Shown here: positions 6,124-14,506 of the stretch, piece after piece | How the letters are laid out: each line of letters begins with the position of its first letter | Numbering within the stretch: the first letter of the stretch is position 1 | Assembly (NCBI GenBank): GCA_964536085.1 | Contig: CAZHWR010000002.1 | Location: 1-64,000, forward strand | DNA length: 64,000 nt | From: CAZHWR01 sp964536085 | GTDB lineage: Bacteria; Bacillota; Clostridia; Oscillospirales; Ruminococcaceae | Direction of reading: 5' to 3' | Position numbers and translations under genes: made by a program | Notes under the pieces: model-generated | What the model saw: the letters and a program-made list of their open reading frames with translations, nothing else | What the model was told of the DNA's origin: nothing | The model's database searches: none

Positions 6124-9057
6124 CTATCTGTTCCTTTCATTCATTGCGGCGAGCAGACTGCGTATGCGTATTTTAACTGCTCCGAGATTATCTATTTCAT
6201 CGATTTTTATCTGTGTGTAAAGCTTGTCGTTTTTCCTTAAAATGTCGCGTACCTCGTCAGTTGTGACGGCATCGAGCCCGCAGCCGAACGAAACGAGCTG
6301 AACAAGCTCGGTGTTGGGCGATTTGCAGACCCATCGTGCGGAGTTGTACATTCTTGCGTGATATGTCCACTGGTTCAGAACGCTGCGGCGCTCAAAGTCG
6401 ATAAGCCCCGAAACGCTGTCCTCAGTAACAACAACGAAGCCGAGCGAAGTGAGGAGCTTGTTTATACCGTGGTTAATTTCAGGGTCGATATGATATGGCC
6501 GCCCCGCCACAACAAGCGTTTTAAGATCGTTTTTCCTTGCAAACTCGACGGCTTTTCTTCCTTCGTTTGCAATCTCGGCGCGGAACATATCATAAGCGGC
6601 GTACGCCTTGTCAGCCGCGGATTTACATTCGGATTTTTTGATGTCAAAGCCGTATTTTGCCAAAGCCTCGGAAATTTTGTTGACGAACACCTTTTTGTCG
6701 TTTAAAGAAATATACGGATAGATGTAATTAATGCTTTTCGTGATCTCCATGTTGGACGAAATAAGCTCGGGATAATAAGCCACAACAGGGCAGTTGTAGC
6801 AGTTGTCGGAAATGCCCTCGTCGAAATTGTACGACATGCACGGGTGGAAGATGTTTTTAACCCCCGCGTCCACCAGCGCTTTTATATGACCGTGAACAAG
6901 CTTAGCGGGATAACATGCCGTGTCGGACGGAATCGTGTTCTGACCGCTTAAATACAGCGCCTTGCTGGAACGCCCCGAAAGCTTGACCTCGAATCCGAGC
7001 TCGGTGAAAAACGTGTGCCAGAACGGGAGGTTTTCATACATGTTGAGCACCATCGGGATACCTATGACGCCGCGGGCCCCTTTTTTGCTTTGGTAGGACA
7101 TCAGCTTTTCGTATTTAAAGCTCATAAGATCGGGCAGATTATTTGAGTTTTGTTTGCCGGTCACCGGCTTTTCACAGCGGTTTCCCGCGATGTGGCGGCT
7201 GCCGTCGGAAAATGTGTTCACAGTCAGGTTGCAGCGGTTTGTGCAGCCCGAACAGTTTATTGCTTTTGACTCGTGCTTAAATTCATTGAGCTGCTTTAAA
7301 GTCGAAAGCGTTGAGGCGCCGTTAAAATGCTGCTTAACGTACAGTGCCGCTCCGAACGCACCCATAAGACCGGCTATAGCGGGGCGTACAACGTCGTGTC
7401 CAAGCTCTTTTTCAAAGCTGCGCAGAACCGAGTCGTTCAAAAACGTTCCGCCCTGAACAACGACATGCTTCCCGATATCATCTGCGCTTTTTACACGAAT
7501 TACCTTGTAAAGCGCGTTTTTTACGACGCTCGTCGCAAGCCCTGCGGAAATATCTTCGACGGTAGCGCCGTTTTTCTGCGCCTGTTTAACGGAAGAGTTC
7601 ATAAATACCGTGCAGCGCGTGCCGAGATCGACAGGGTGCTTTGCGTAAAGCCCAAGCTGTGCAAATTCGGCGATTTCGTATTCGAGCGAATGGGCAAATG
7701 TTTCAATAAATGAGCCGCAGCCCGAAGAACATGCTTCGTTTAAAACAATGTCGTCAATCGCATTGTCCTTGATTCTGAAGCACTTCATGTCCTGTCCGCC
7801 GATATCGATGATAAAATCAACCTCGGGGTTAAAATGCTTGGCGGCCGTGAAATGCGCCATTGTTTCTACCAGCCCTATGTCGGCGTGATACGCTTTTTTT
7901 ATAAGGTCTTCGCCGTAGCCTGTTACGGCGCAGCCCGCGATGACGGCGTTTTCGGATTTTAACGAGTACATCTGCTTTAATTGGGTCAAAACCGCGTCGA
8001 GCGGGTTGCCGAGATTATTTCGGTAGTCGCTGTATAAAAGGCTTGCGTCTTCTCCGATGACGGCGGTTTTTGTGGTCGTTGAACCCGCGTCGATACCGAT
8101 GTAGATTTTACCGCTGTAGGTTTTTAAATCGCCCTTTACAACATCTGAATGCGAATGGCGCGTTTTGAATTTTTCGTATTCCTCGCTGTTTTCAAAAAGC
8201 GGGGGAAGCCCCTGCGGTTTGATAACCGTATTTGCGGATTTTTCAAACATATCGTGCAGTTCGTCGTAGCTGTATGCGGTGCTTAAATTTTCGCAGTAGT
8301 TAGCGGCGCCCAGCGCGACAAAATAAGGAGCCATTTCGGGGAATTTTGCGTTTTTTTCGTCAAGCCCAAGCGTTTCGCAAAATCGTTTTTGAAGCCCCTT
8401 CAAAAACGAAAGGGGACCGCCCAAAAACAGGATGTTGCCTTCGATTTTTCGCCCTTGGGCAAGTCCGGCGATGGTTTGATCGACGACCGCCTGAAAAATC
8501 GAAGCCGCGATGTTTTCCTTGTCCGCGCCTTGGTTTATAAGCGGCTGGATGTCGGTTTTTGCAAAAACTCCGCAACGCGAGGCGATGGGATATATTTTTT
8601 TGTGCTTTAAGCTTAAATCGTCGAGCGTTTTTAAATCAACGTCGAGCAGCGACGCCATTTGATCGATAAACGCGCCTGTGCCTCCGGCGCAGGTCGAATT
8701 CATACGCTCTTCGAGCGCGCCGCGCAAAAATATGATTTTTGCGTCTTCTCCGCCGAGTTCTATCACGACGTCGGTCTGCGGTTCAAATTTTTTGACCGCG
8801 CCCGCCGTTGCAAAAACCTCCTGCACAAATTCAGCGCCTGTTTCTTTTGCAACACCCAGCCCCGCGGAGCCGGTTATCGAAAGCTTACATTCATGACCCG
8901 AAAGAGTTTGCTCAAGCTGCTCGATTTTTTGCATGGCAAGCTCCCGTACGCGGGATTTGTGGCGCTCGTAGCTTTTATAAATAATTTCGTTTTCGTCGTT
9001 TAAAACGACCGCTTTTATTGTTGTTGAGCCTATATCCAGACCGACTTTATAACTCAT
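6124..9057 (-). CDS. BadF/BadG/BcrA/BcrD-type acyl-CoA dehydratase activase
   Basis: 977 residues. Two tandem ASKHA ATPase domains: the first opens with DIGSTTIK (residues 8-15) and has ELGGEDAK (about 100) and CAGGTGAF (Cys123); the second opens with GIDAGSTTTK (321-330) and has DIGGQDMK (418-425) and CSSGCGSF (443-450). The GxG cysteine motifs are where family members bind the [4Fe-4S] cluster used to push electrons into a dehydratase at ATP cost. CSGCTNRC (602-609) begins a third part, and residues about 660-880 match the activase-associated DUF2229 region (CYPAKLVHGH). AAGGAG precedes the ATG. First gene of the operon with the dehydratase-like and DUF6483 proteins. Confidence 0.9.
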   Translation of the reverse strand: MSYKVGLDIGSTTIKAVVLNDENEIIYKSYERHKSRVRELAMQKIEQLEQTLSGHECKLSITGSAGLGVAKETGAEFVQEVFATAGAVKKFEPQTDVVIELGGEDAKIIFLRGALEERMNSTCAGGTGAFIDQMASLLDVDLKTLDDLSLKHKKIYPIASRCGVFAKTDIQPLINQGADKENIAASIFQAVVDQTIAGLAQGRKIEGNILFLGGPLSFLKGLQKRFCETLGLDEKNAKFPEMAPYFVALGAANYCENLSTAYSYDELHDMFEKSANTVIKPQGLPPLFENSEEYEKFKTRHSHSDVVKGDLKTYSGKIYIGIDAGSTTTKTAVIGEDASLLYSDYRNNLGNPLDAVLTQLKQMYSLKSENAVIAGCAVTGYGEDLIKKAYHADIGLVETMAHFTAAKHFNPEVDFIIDIGGQDMKCFRIKDNAIDDIVLNEACSSGCGSFIETFAHSLEYEIAEFAQLGLYAKHPVDLGTRCTVFMNSSVKQAQKNGATVEDISAGLATSVVKNALYKVIRVKSADDIGKHVVVQGGTFLNDSVLRSFEKELGHDVVRPAIAGLMGAFGAALYVKQHFNGASTLSTLKQLNEFKHESKAINCSGCTNRCNLTVNTFSDGSRHIAGNRCEKPVTGKQNSNNLPDLMSFKYEKLMSYQSKKGARGVIGIPMVLNMYENLPFWHTFFTELGFEVKLSGRSSKALYLSGQNTIPSDTACYPAKLVHGHIKALVDAGVKNIFHPCMSYNFDEGISDNCYNCPVVAYYPELISSNMEITKSINYIYPYISLNDKKVFVNKISEALAKYGFDIKKSECKSAADKAYAAYDMFRAEIANEGRKAVEFARKNDLKTLVVAGRPYHIDPEINHGINKLLTSLGFVVVTEDSVSGLIDFERRSVLNQWTYHARMYNSARWVCKSPNTELVQLVSFGCGLDAVTTDEVRDILRKNDKLYTQIKIDEIDNLGAVKIRIRSLLAAMNERNR

Positions 9058-9186
9058 TCAAAGTTCTCCTTAATTTTTAAAGCTGGCTTTAGACTTAACC
9101 TAAATAAGGAGGAAACGGTTTTGCCGGACAAAAATCCTCTTATACCTGGTCTAAGAAAAATTTATGCTATGCAAAACTGTATTGCA

Positions 9187-9273
9187 CCTAAAAGCGGGAA
9201 ATTTTTTTCGTATAAAAGCGGATAAAGACCGCAGATATGCCGGCGCATTCCAAGAATTTTAGCCGCTTTTAGG
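9187..9273 (-). other. Inverted repeats in the activase 5' leader
   Basis: CCTAAAAGCGG (9187-9197) is perfectly complementary to CCGCTTTTAGG (9263-9273). A second copy, TATAAAAGCGG (9211-9221), lies between and could compete for the same partner. All lie in the roughly 280-nt leader between the predicted minus-strand promoter and the activase start. I do not recognise a riboswitch class. The rest of the 438-bp intergenic region 9058-9495 holds the two promoters and the Fur box. Confidence 0.4.
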
Positions 9274-9338
9274 CGGGAAAAGAACCATTTTCGGGCGTTT
9301 GATTCCTATTTGGGTTAATTCAATTTCAGCTACATTAT

Positions 9339-9367
9339 AATATAGTACAATCTTCGACAAAGGTCAA
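9339..9367 (-). promoter_or_regulatory. Promoter for the activase operon
   Basis: Minus strand TTGACC (9362-9367), 17-base spacer, TATATT (9339-9344). It would give a 5' leader of about 280 nt before the start at 9057. Confidence 0.55.
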
Positions 9368-9427
9368 TATTAATCTGCTGTATAATTATGTAAATATGAT
9401 ATTAAAGCTGTTATTAAAAAATACATC

Positions 9428-9476
9428 TTGACATTTGTTTTAGAAGCTATATAATGAAAATGATAATCATTTTCAT
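9428..9476 (+). promoter_or_regulatory. Promoter overlapped by a Fur-family box
   Basis: TTGACA (9428-9433), 16-base spacer and TATAAT (9450-9455) form a strong promoter. The -10 box runs into a 23-bp perfect palindrome, ATGAAAATGAT-A-ATCATTTTCAT (9454-9476), which matches the classical Fur-box pattern GATAATGATAATCATTATC in most positions. A bound Fur-type repressor would block this promoter. The downstream genes are a putative metal exporter and a Fur-family regulator, so metal-dependent autoregulation is the natural reading. Confidence 0.88.
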
Positions 9477-9495
9477 CTAAAGGGCGTGTGATATT

Positions 9496-10386
9496 TTGGT
9501 AGACACTATTTTGGACACTCTGCTTGACACATTAAAAATGATACCGATTTTGTTTTTGGTCTATGTTCTTATAGAAGTAATCCAAACCAGAATGTCAACC
9601 GACAGGCTTTCAGAGTTGAGCTCCAAAGGGTACGGTCCTGCTGTCGGGGCGCTTGCGGGGAGCATACCGCAGTGTGGGTTTTCGGCCGCGGCGAGCGCGC
9701 TTTATAAAAACGGTATGATCTGTTCGGGAACGCTCGTCGCGGTCTTTGTCGCAACATCAGACGAGGCTATACCCGTTTTGCTTTCGCATACCGACAGGCT
9801 TTGGGATGTTGTTTGGCTTATCGCAGTTAAAATAGCGGCGGCTGTAGCAGGCGGATACGCCGTGTATTTTATTTCACGAACCGTTCGCCGTAAGGCGCAG
9901 AAGAGCTTTGACGAAAATTCCGCCGAGGAATATAAGCATGAGCACGAGCATGAGCATTTTCACGATTGCCATCATCCCTGCCACTGCGGTTCGGGAGTCA
10001 AAAGCGTTATAAAAAACTCGGTTATGCATACGGTTAAAATATCAGTGTTTGTTTTGATAACGCTGCTTGTGATAAATATTATTTTTTATCTCGCGGGAGA
10101 AGAGAATGTAAGCGCGGTTTTGCTTTCCGGAAATGTTTTTCAGCCGTTTTTGACTGCGCTTATCGGCGTTATTCCCGGCTGCGCCACCTCGGTTATGCTA
10201 ACGGAGCTTTACATCGGCGGAACGCTTTCGTTCGGTTCGGCGGTGGCAGGACTTTGCACAGGCGCGGGCTTCGGATATATAATTCTGTTTAAAGATAAAA
10301 ATGGGTTAAAGAACAATTTTATGATATTGGCGTCGGTTTATATTATCGGCGTGATTTCGGGTGTAGTAATTAATCTTTTCGTTTAA
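9496..10386 (+). CDS. Putative heavy-metal/manganese exporter (ArsP_2-like) with His-rich loop
   Basis: 296 residues from a TTG start. About eight hydrophobic segments arranged as two similar halves, each with a conserved proline-cysteine loop: IPQCGFS (57-63) and IPGCATS (226-232). Between the halves is a histidine/cysteine-rich stretch, KHEHEHEHFHDCHHPCHC (147-164), a likely metal sensor or buffer. This layout matches the membrane family annotated as putative manganese transporter or 10TM heavy-metal exporter. The gene sits 20 bases behind a Fur box and 21 bases before a Fur-family gene. The metal (Mn, Zn or Fe) and the direction of transport cannot be read from the sequence. Confidence 0.8.
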   Translation: MVDTILDTLLDTLKMIPILFLVYVLIEVIQTRMSTDRLSELSSKGYGPAVGALAGSIPQCGFSAAASALYKNGMICSGTLVAVFVATSDEAIPVLLSHTDRLWDVVWLIAVKIAAAVAGGYAVYFISRTVRRKAQKSFDENSAEEYKHEHEHEHFHDCHHPCHCGSGVKSVIKNSVMHTVKISVFVLITLLVINIIFYLAGEENVSAVLLSGNVFQPFLTALIGVIPGCATSVMLTELYIGGTLSFGSAVAGLCTGAGFGYIILFKDKNGLKNNFMILASVYIIGVISGVVINLFV

Positions 10387-10407
10387 TAAACAAGGAGGTC
10401 TGCGGCT

Positions 10408-10848
10408 GTGATTGACGATATGCATGAGCGCGTCTGCGTTCTTTTACGCAAAGCGGGGCTTAAAATAACAAAACAGCGGGAAATGATACTTCGCGTTGTT
10501 CTTTCATCGGGAGTGAGACTCACTGCTGCCGATATTCACAGTGTTCTTTGTACCGAGGGGTACTCGTTCGGCATCGCAACGGTGTACAGGACTTTGGCTT
10601 CGCTTGAAGAAAACGGTATCGTGAAAAAAACCGAAATGCCGGGGGACGACAGCGGATTTTACAGCGTTGCGGACGGGCATAAGCACTGTTTTGTGTGTAC
10701 AAAATGCAAGCGAGAGCTTGAAATCGACTTTTGTCCGATAGACTCGCGTTCTGAAGCGCTTGCGAAAAAGCTGGGATTTACAGTAACAGGTCATTCGTTT
10801 GAGATATTCGGAGTATGTTCGGACTGCTCTCAAAGAAAAATTAACTGA
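10408..10848 (+). CDS. Fur-family metalloregulator
   Basis: 146 residues from a GTG start with AAGGAGG upstream. N-terminal winged helix with the recognition region SFGIATVYRTLASLEENGIV (about 51-70). C-terminal metal-binding dimerisation domain: DGHKHCFVCTKCK supplies the HxC and CxxC ligands, and VCSDC near the end completes the structural zinc site. It could be Fur, Zur, Mur or PerR; nothing seen fixes the subclass, although the upstream operator reads as a Fur box rather than a typical PerR box. It forms an operon with the exporter and probably represses it and itself. Confidence 0.92.
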   Translation: MIDDMHERVCVLLRKAGLKITKQREMILRVVLSSGVRLTAADIHSVLCTEGYSFGIATVYRTLASLEENGIVKKTEMPGDDSGFYSVADGHKHCFVCTKCKRELEIDFCPIDSRSEALAKKLGFTVTGHSFEIFGVCSDCSQRKIN

Positions 10849-10980
10849 AAATCAGAACAGACCTTTGGTTAAAATGAGTAAATTTGTTATTTGTATAGCG
10901 CGCATTCACAAAGTGTGGTATACTGTTTTTATTATATTTGTTATAACGGCTTACAGACGCTTTGCAGGGAGGTGCAGCAA

Positions 10981-12282
10981 ATGAAAAAAATATTGCTTTC
11001 ACTCGTGGCTGCAGCGTCCGTTTTTCTGTCCGGATGCAGCTTTTCAGGGTTTGCAAATATTGAGGATTCGCTGGTTTCTCCCACTCTTTCAAAGAATCAA
11101 AAGGAAATTTATGAGGTTTTGGAAAAAAGTGCGGGCAAGAATATAAAACTGAAATATCCGAGCTCCGGGGATTCCGTAAACGCTATCATAATGCGCGATC
11201 TCGATTCGGACGGAGTCCGCGAAGCGATAGTTTTTTACCAGCTTACCGATATAGAAGCATCCGCAAATATAAACATAATGATTCTCGCAAAAAAAAATGA
11301 TCAGTGGAGCATAATGTCTGAAATAGACGGCGCGGGGAGTGATATTGATAAAATTTGTTTCGGCAGTCTGGGAGTAAAGGGCAGCGGATTTTTTGTTGTT
11401 GGATATAATCTTACAAACAGAACTGAGAAAGAAATGATAGTATATGCCTACAACGGAACGTCTGTGATTACAGATAAAACGCATAATTACAACCAGTTTG
11501 AGGTTATGGATATTGATGAAAACGGCAAGGATGAAATACTGTTTTTGGCCAACGAGAAAAAAACAAATAATCCGTATGCTTATCTTTTAAGCGAAAACAA
11601 CGAGGGCGGTTTTTCTATAGAGAGCAAGACCGCCACAAACGTAGAGGTTTACGAATATGTCAAGTTGGTTCAGGGCATTTTGGACGACGGTCGTCCCGCG
11701 CTTTATATGGACGGCAAAAATTCAAGCGGACTGTATATGACGGAGATATTAGCGGCCGGCGATAACGGACTTGAAAATCTTCTGTACAGCGACGATTTGC
11801 TCATATCAAATCAAACGCTCAGGGATTCGATAACGATAGAGGACGTCAACGGCGACGATATTTACGAGATCCCGCAGAGCTATTATCTGGGCGACGACGA
11901 ATATTCCCAGCAAAGGCTCACCGATTGGTACTACTACAAGGACGGTGAATTTGAAAAGGTGATGTCGTCGTATGTAAATTCATCGGACGATTTTATCTTC
12001 AGTTTTCCGGAGGAGTGGGAATATAAAATCGGAGTGACTAAGGACGACCAGTCGCGGGAAACGAGTTTCATAGCCTATAAGGACGGCAAAAGCACCGGAA
12101 ATGTGGTTTTGAAAATTATAACCATGAAAAAATCCGATGCGCAGTTGAACCCTCCTGAGGATTGCAGCGAGATTAAATCAAACGGCCAGCTCGTTTATTA
12201 CGCGTATGTTCCGCCGGATGTCCAGAGCAAATTTTCGCTTACATTGACGCAGATTAAAATAAATCTTATTACGACACGTTAG
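10981..12282 (+). CDS. Lipoprotein with FG-GAP/VCBS-like repeats, upstream of a two-component system
   Basis: 433 residues. Start 10981 chosen because GGGAGG lies about 9 bases upstream and it gives a clean lipoprotein signal: MKKILLSLVAAASVFLSGC, lipobox LSGC with lipidated Cys19. The body carries several calcium-loop-like acidic motifs (RDLDSDGVREA, MDIDENGKDE, EDVNGDDIYE), each followed by a hydrophobic strand, as in FG-GAP/VCBS beta-propeller blades. The last third has a separate fold that I do not recognise. It ends 32 bases before the response regulator, so it is probably co-transcribed and may act as an extracytoplasmic ligand or stress-sensing partner of the kinase. That role is inference. 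Confidence 0.8.
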   Translation: MKKILLSLVAAASVFLSGCSFSGFANIEDSLVSPTLSKNQKEIYEVLEKSAGKNIKLKYPSSGDSVNAIIMRDLDSDGVREAIVFYQLTDIEASANINIMILAKKNDQWSIMSEIDGAGSDIDKICFGSLGVKGSGFFVVGYNLTNRTEKEMIVYAYNGTSVITDKTHNYNQFEVMDIDENGKDEILFLANEKKTNNPYAYLLSENNEGGFSIESKTATNVEVYEYVKLVQGILDDGRPALYMDGKNSSGLYMTEILAAGDNGLENLLYSDDLLISNQTLRDSITIEDVNGDDIYEIPQSYYLGDDEYSQQRLTDWYYYKDGEFEKVMSSYVNSSDDFIFSFPEEWEYKIGVTKDDQSRETSFIAYKDGKSTGNVVLKIITMKKSDAQLNPPEDCSEIKSNGQLVYYAYVPPDVQSKFSLTLTQIKINLITTR

Positions 12283-12314
12283 TGATGATAAAGGCGCTTA
12301 AAGGAGAAAGCTTT

Positions 12315-13004
12315 ATGAAACGTATACTTGTTTGCGAGGATGAAGACGCAATACGCGATTTTGTGGTCATTAATCTTGAACGCGCGGGTTATAATGTTGT
12401 GGATGTGAATTGCGGCGAAGCGGCATTGGAGACCTTTGAACGCGAAAACGGCGGCTTTGACATAGTCCTGCTCGACGTTATGATGCCCGGAATCGACGGA
12501 TTTTCGGTATGCAAGGAGCTCAGAAAGAAAAGCCCTTCACTCGGCATAATAATGCTTACCGCGAAAACTCAGGAAATGGATAAGGTGAGCGGGCTTATGC
12601 TAGGTGCGGACGATTATGTTACAAAGCCATTTTCGCCGTCCGAGCTGGTTGCAAGGGTCGACGCTGTTCACCGCAGGGTAAATCTTTCCATGACGGAGGA
12701 AATAAACTGTATTAAATCGCGCGATTTTGAACTGGACACCCGCCAGAGAACGCTGAAAAAAAGCGGCAGGGTCATCGAACTCACGCAGGTTGAGTACCAG
12801 ATAATGGAGCTTTTTTTGAAAAACATAAACGTAGCTTTGGCAAGGCAGAAGATATTAAAGACCATTTGGGGAGAAAACTATTTCGGCGACATTAAAATCG
12901 TCGATGTCAATATCAGACGGCTTCGTATGAAAATAGAAGACGAGCCGTCTAATCCGAAATATATTCACACTATTTGGGGATATGGTTATAAATGGGAAGG
13001 CTGA
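12315..13004 (+). CDS. OmpR/PhoB-family response regulator
   Basis: 229 residues. Start 12315 (MKRILVCEDED) chosen for AAAGGAG at 12299-12305. Receiver domain residues 1-115 with the acidic pocket EDED (8-11), phospho-acceptor Asp54 in LLDVMMPGIDG and the conserved Lys in TKPF. C-terminal winged-helix DNA-binding domain to the end (VDVNIRRLRMKIE, HTIWGYGYKW). It overlaps the kinase gene by 13 bases, so the two are translationally coupled. Confidence 0.95.
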   Translation: MKRILVCEDEDAIRDFVVINLERAGYNVVDVNCGEAALETFERENGGFDIVLLDVMMPGIDGFSVCKELRKKSPSLGIIMLTAKTQEMDKVSGLMLGADDYVTKPFSPSELVARVDAVHRRVNLSMTEEINCIKSRDFELDTRQRTLKKSGRVIELTQVEYQIMELFLKNINVALARQKILKTIWGENYFGDIKIVDVNIRRLRMKIEDEPSNPKYIHTIWGYGYKWEG

Positions 13005-14470
13005 AATTTTTTGAGATACGATCAAACTCCTTTTTCAAAAAAAGCAGTATAGGTAAGCGTTGGGCGGTAAACGGAGTGGGTATTATCGTTATCGTTATGA
13101 TACTGCTTATCATAGGATTTTCAGTAGCTGTAAAAAGCGTTTATTACAGCTCTGCAAAGCAGTCGCTTAAATCGACTGCGGAGGTGACGTCACGCCTTGT
13201 TACGGGAACTTCAAGCAATATGAGCGTTTCTGAAGAGGTCAGAAACGTTATTGAAAACTTTGAGGACAAAGATAAAATGCTTATTATGGCTATAGACTGT
13301 GACGGAAGGGCGTCGCTTAATTCCCGCGGATTTTCAAGCTATTCGAGCTTTTCAATGGACGATTATGACCGCGCGCTTTCGTCGGCAGACGGCGTTGGAG
13401 TTTACGAGGGCAGGCTTTCAAACGGCGAAAAAGTTATTGCGGTCACTATACTGTTGCCTGTTACAAGCAGTGAATATTCAGCGCTGAGATTTGTTACGTC
13501 AACAAGGCTTATCGACGCGAACGTTTTAAAGATCAATCTGATATTTGTTCTTATTTGCGTTGTGATAATGCTGTGCGTTTTGATTTCAGGCGGATATTTT
13601 ATCAATTCGATAGTTATCCCGGTTAAGAAAATAGGAGCTGCGGCAAAGCGTATCGCAACGGGAGATTATCAAACGAGGATAATTAAAAACAGCGACGACG
13701 AGCTCGGAGAGCTCTGCGACACGATAAACGACATGGCGGAGCAGCTCGCTATTACAGACAAGGTGCAAAATGAGTTTATATCGTCGGTTTCTCATGAGCT
13801 TCGCACACCTCTTACGGCGATAAAGGGCTGGGGCGAGACTCTGCAGATGACGACCGTTCAGGACACTGAAACCATCCGAAAGGGAATGAGGGTAATCATC
13901 AGTGAAACCGAAAGGCTCTCTCAGATGGTTGAGGAACTGCTCGATTTTTCGCGTTTGCAAAGCGGAAGCTTCAAGATGAACAAAGACAAGATGGATGTTT
14001 TGGCGGAGCTTGGCGAAGCGGTTTTGGTGTATGCCGAGCGTGCAAAGCGCGATGAAATAGAGCTTAGTTACAACGAGCCTGTGATGATGCCGTTTGTATA
14101 CGGCGACAAAAACAGGATAAAACAGGTATTTATCAATGTTATAGACAACGCTATAAAATATTCCGACGCAGGCGGAAAGGTGCGAGTTTCAGTTGAAGCG
14201 GACGATTCGTTTGTGATGATTACCATTCAGGATTCGGGATGCGGAATAAGCGAAACCGATCTGCCGCATATAACCGAAAAATTTTTCAAAGCCAACCATT
14301 CAAGGCGCGGCTCGGGAGTAGGGCTTGCGGTGGCGAACGATATTATAAATCAGCATGACGGCGAGATGATTTTTGAAAGTGCCGAGGGAATCGGTACAAC
14401 GGTTAGGATCAAGCTGCCGATAATGCAGGAGATAAAACAAGCGGATATTCAGGAAGAGCAAGAGATATAA
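12992..14470 (+). CDS. Membrane sensor histidine kinase
   Basis: 492 residues. Two membrane segments (about 28-50 and 178-205) flank an extracytoplasmic sensor of about 125 residues. A HAMP domain (about 205-257) leads to a HisKA domain with phospho-acceptor His268 in SSVSHELRTPLTAIKGW, then an HATPase domain with N box (NVIDNAIKYS), G1 (DSGCGI) and G2 (GSGVGLAV). The layout resembles the WalK/PhoR group. The cognate regulator is the overlapping upstream gene. The signal is unknown; the adjacent lipoprotein suggests envelope sensing. Confidence 0.94.
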   Translation: MGRLKFFEIRSNSFFKKSSIGKRWAVNGVGIIVIVMILLIIGFSVAVKSVYYSSAKQSLKSTAEVTSRLVTGTSSNMSVSEEVRNVIENFEDKDKMLIMAIDCDGRASLNSRGFSSYSSFSMDDYDRALSSADGVGVYEGRLSNGEKVIAVTILLPVTSSEYSALRFVTSTRLIDANVLKINLIFVLICVVIMLCVLISGGYFINSIVIPVKKIGAAAKRIATGDYQTRIIKNSDDELGELCDTINDMAEQLAITDKVQNEFISSVSHELRTPLTAIKGWGETLQMTTVQDTETIRKGMRVIISETERLSQMVEELLDFSRLQSGSFKMNKDKMDVLAELGEAVLVYAERAKRDEIELSYNEPVMMPFVYGDKNRIKQVFINVIDNAIKYSDAGGKVRVSVEADDSFVMITIQDSGCGISETDLPHITEKFFKANHSRRGSGVGLAVANDIINQHDGEMIFESAEGIGTTVRIKLPIMQEIKQADIQEEQEI

Positions 14471-14506
14471 GCCTGTGTGCTTTATTTGCGGAAAGGTCAT
14501 GGTAAA

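Noticed and set aside
9058..9495. yybP-ykoY manganese riboswitch before the putative exporter
   Set aside because: None of the conserved junction sequence is present; the Fur box explains control.
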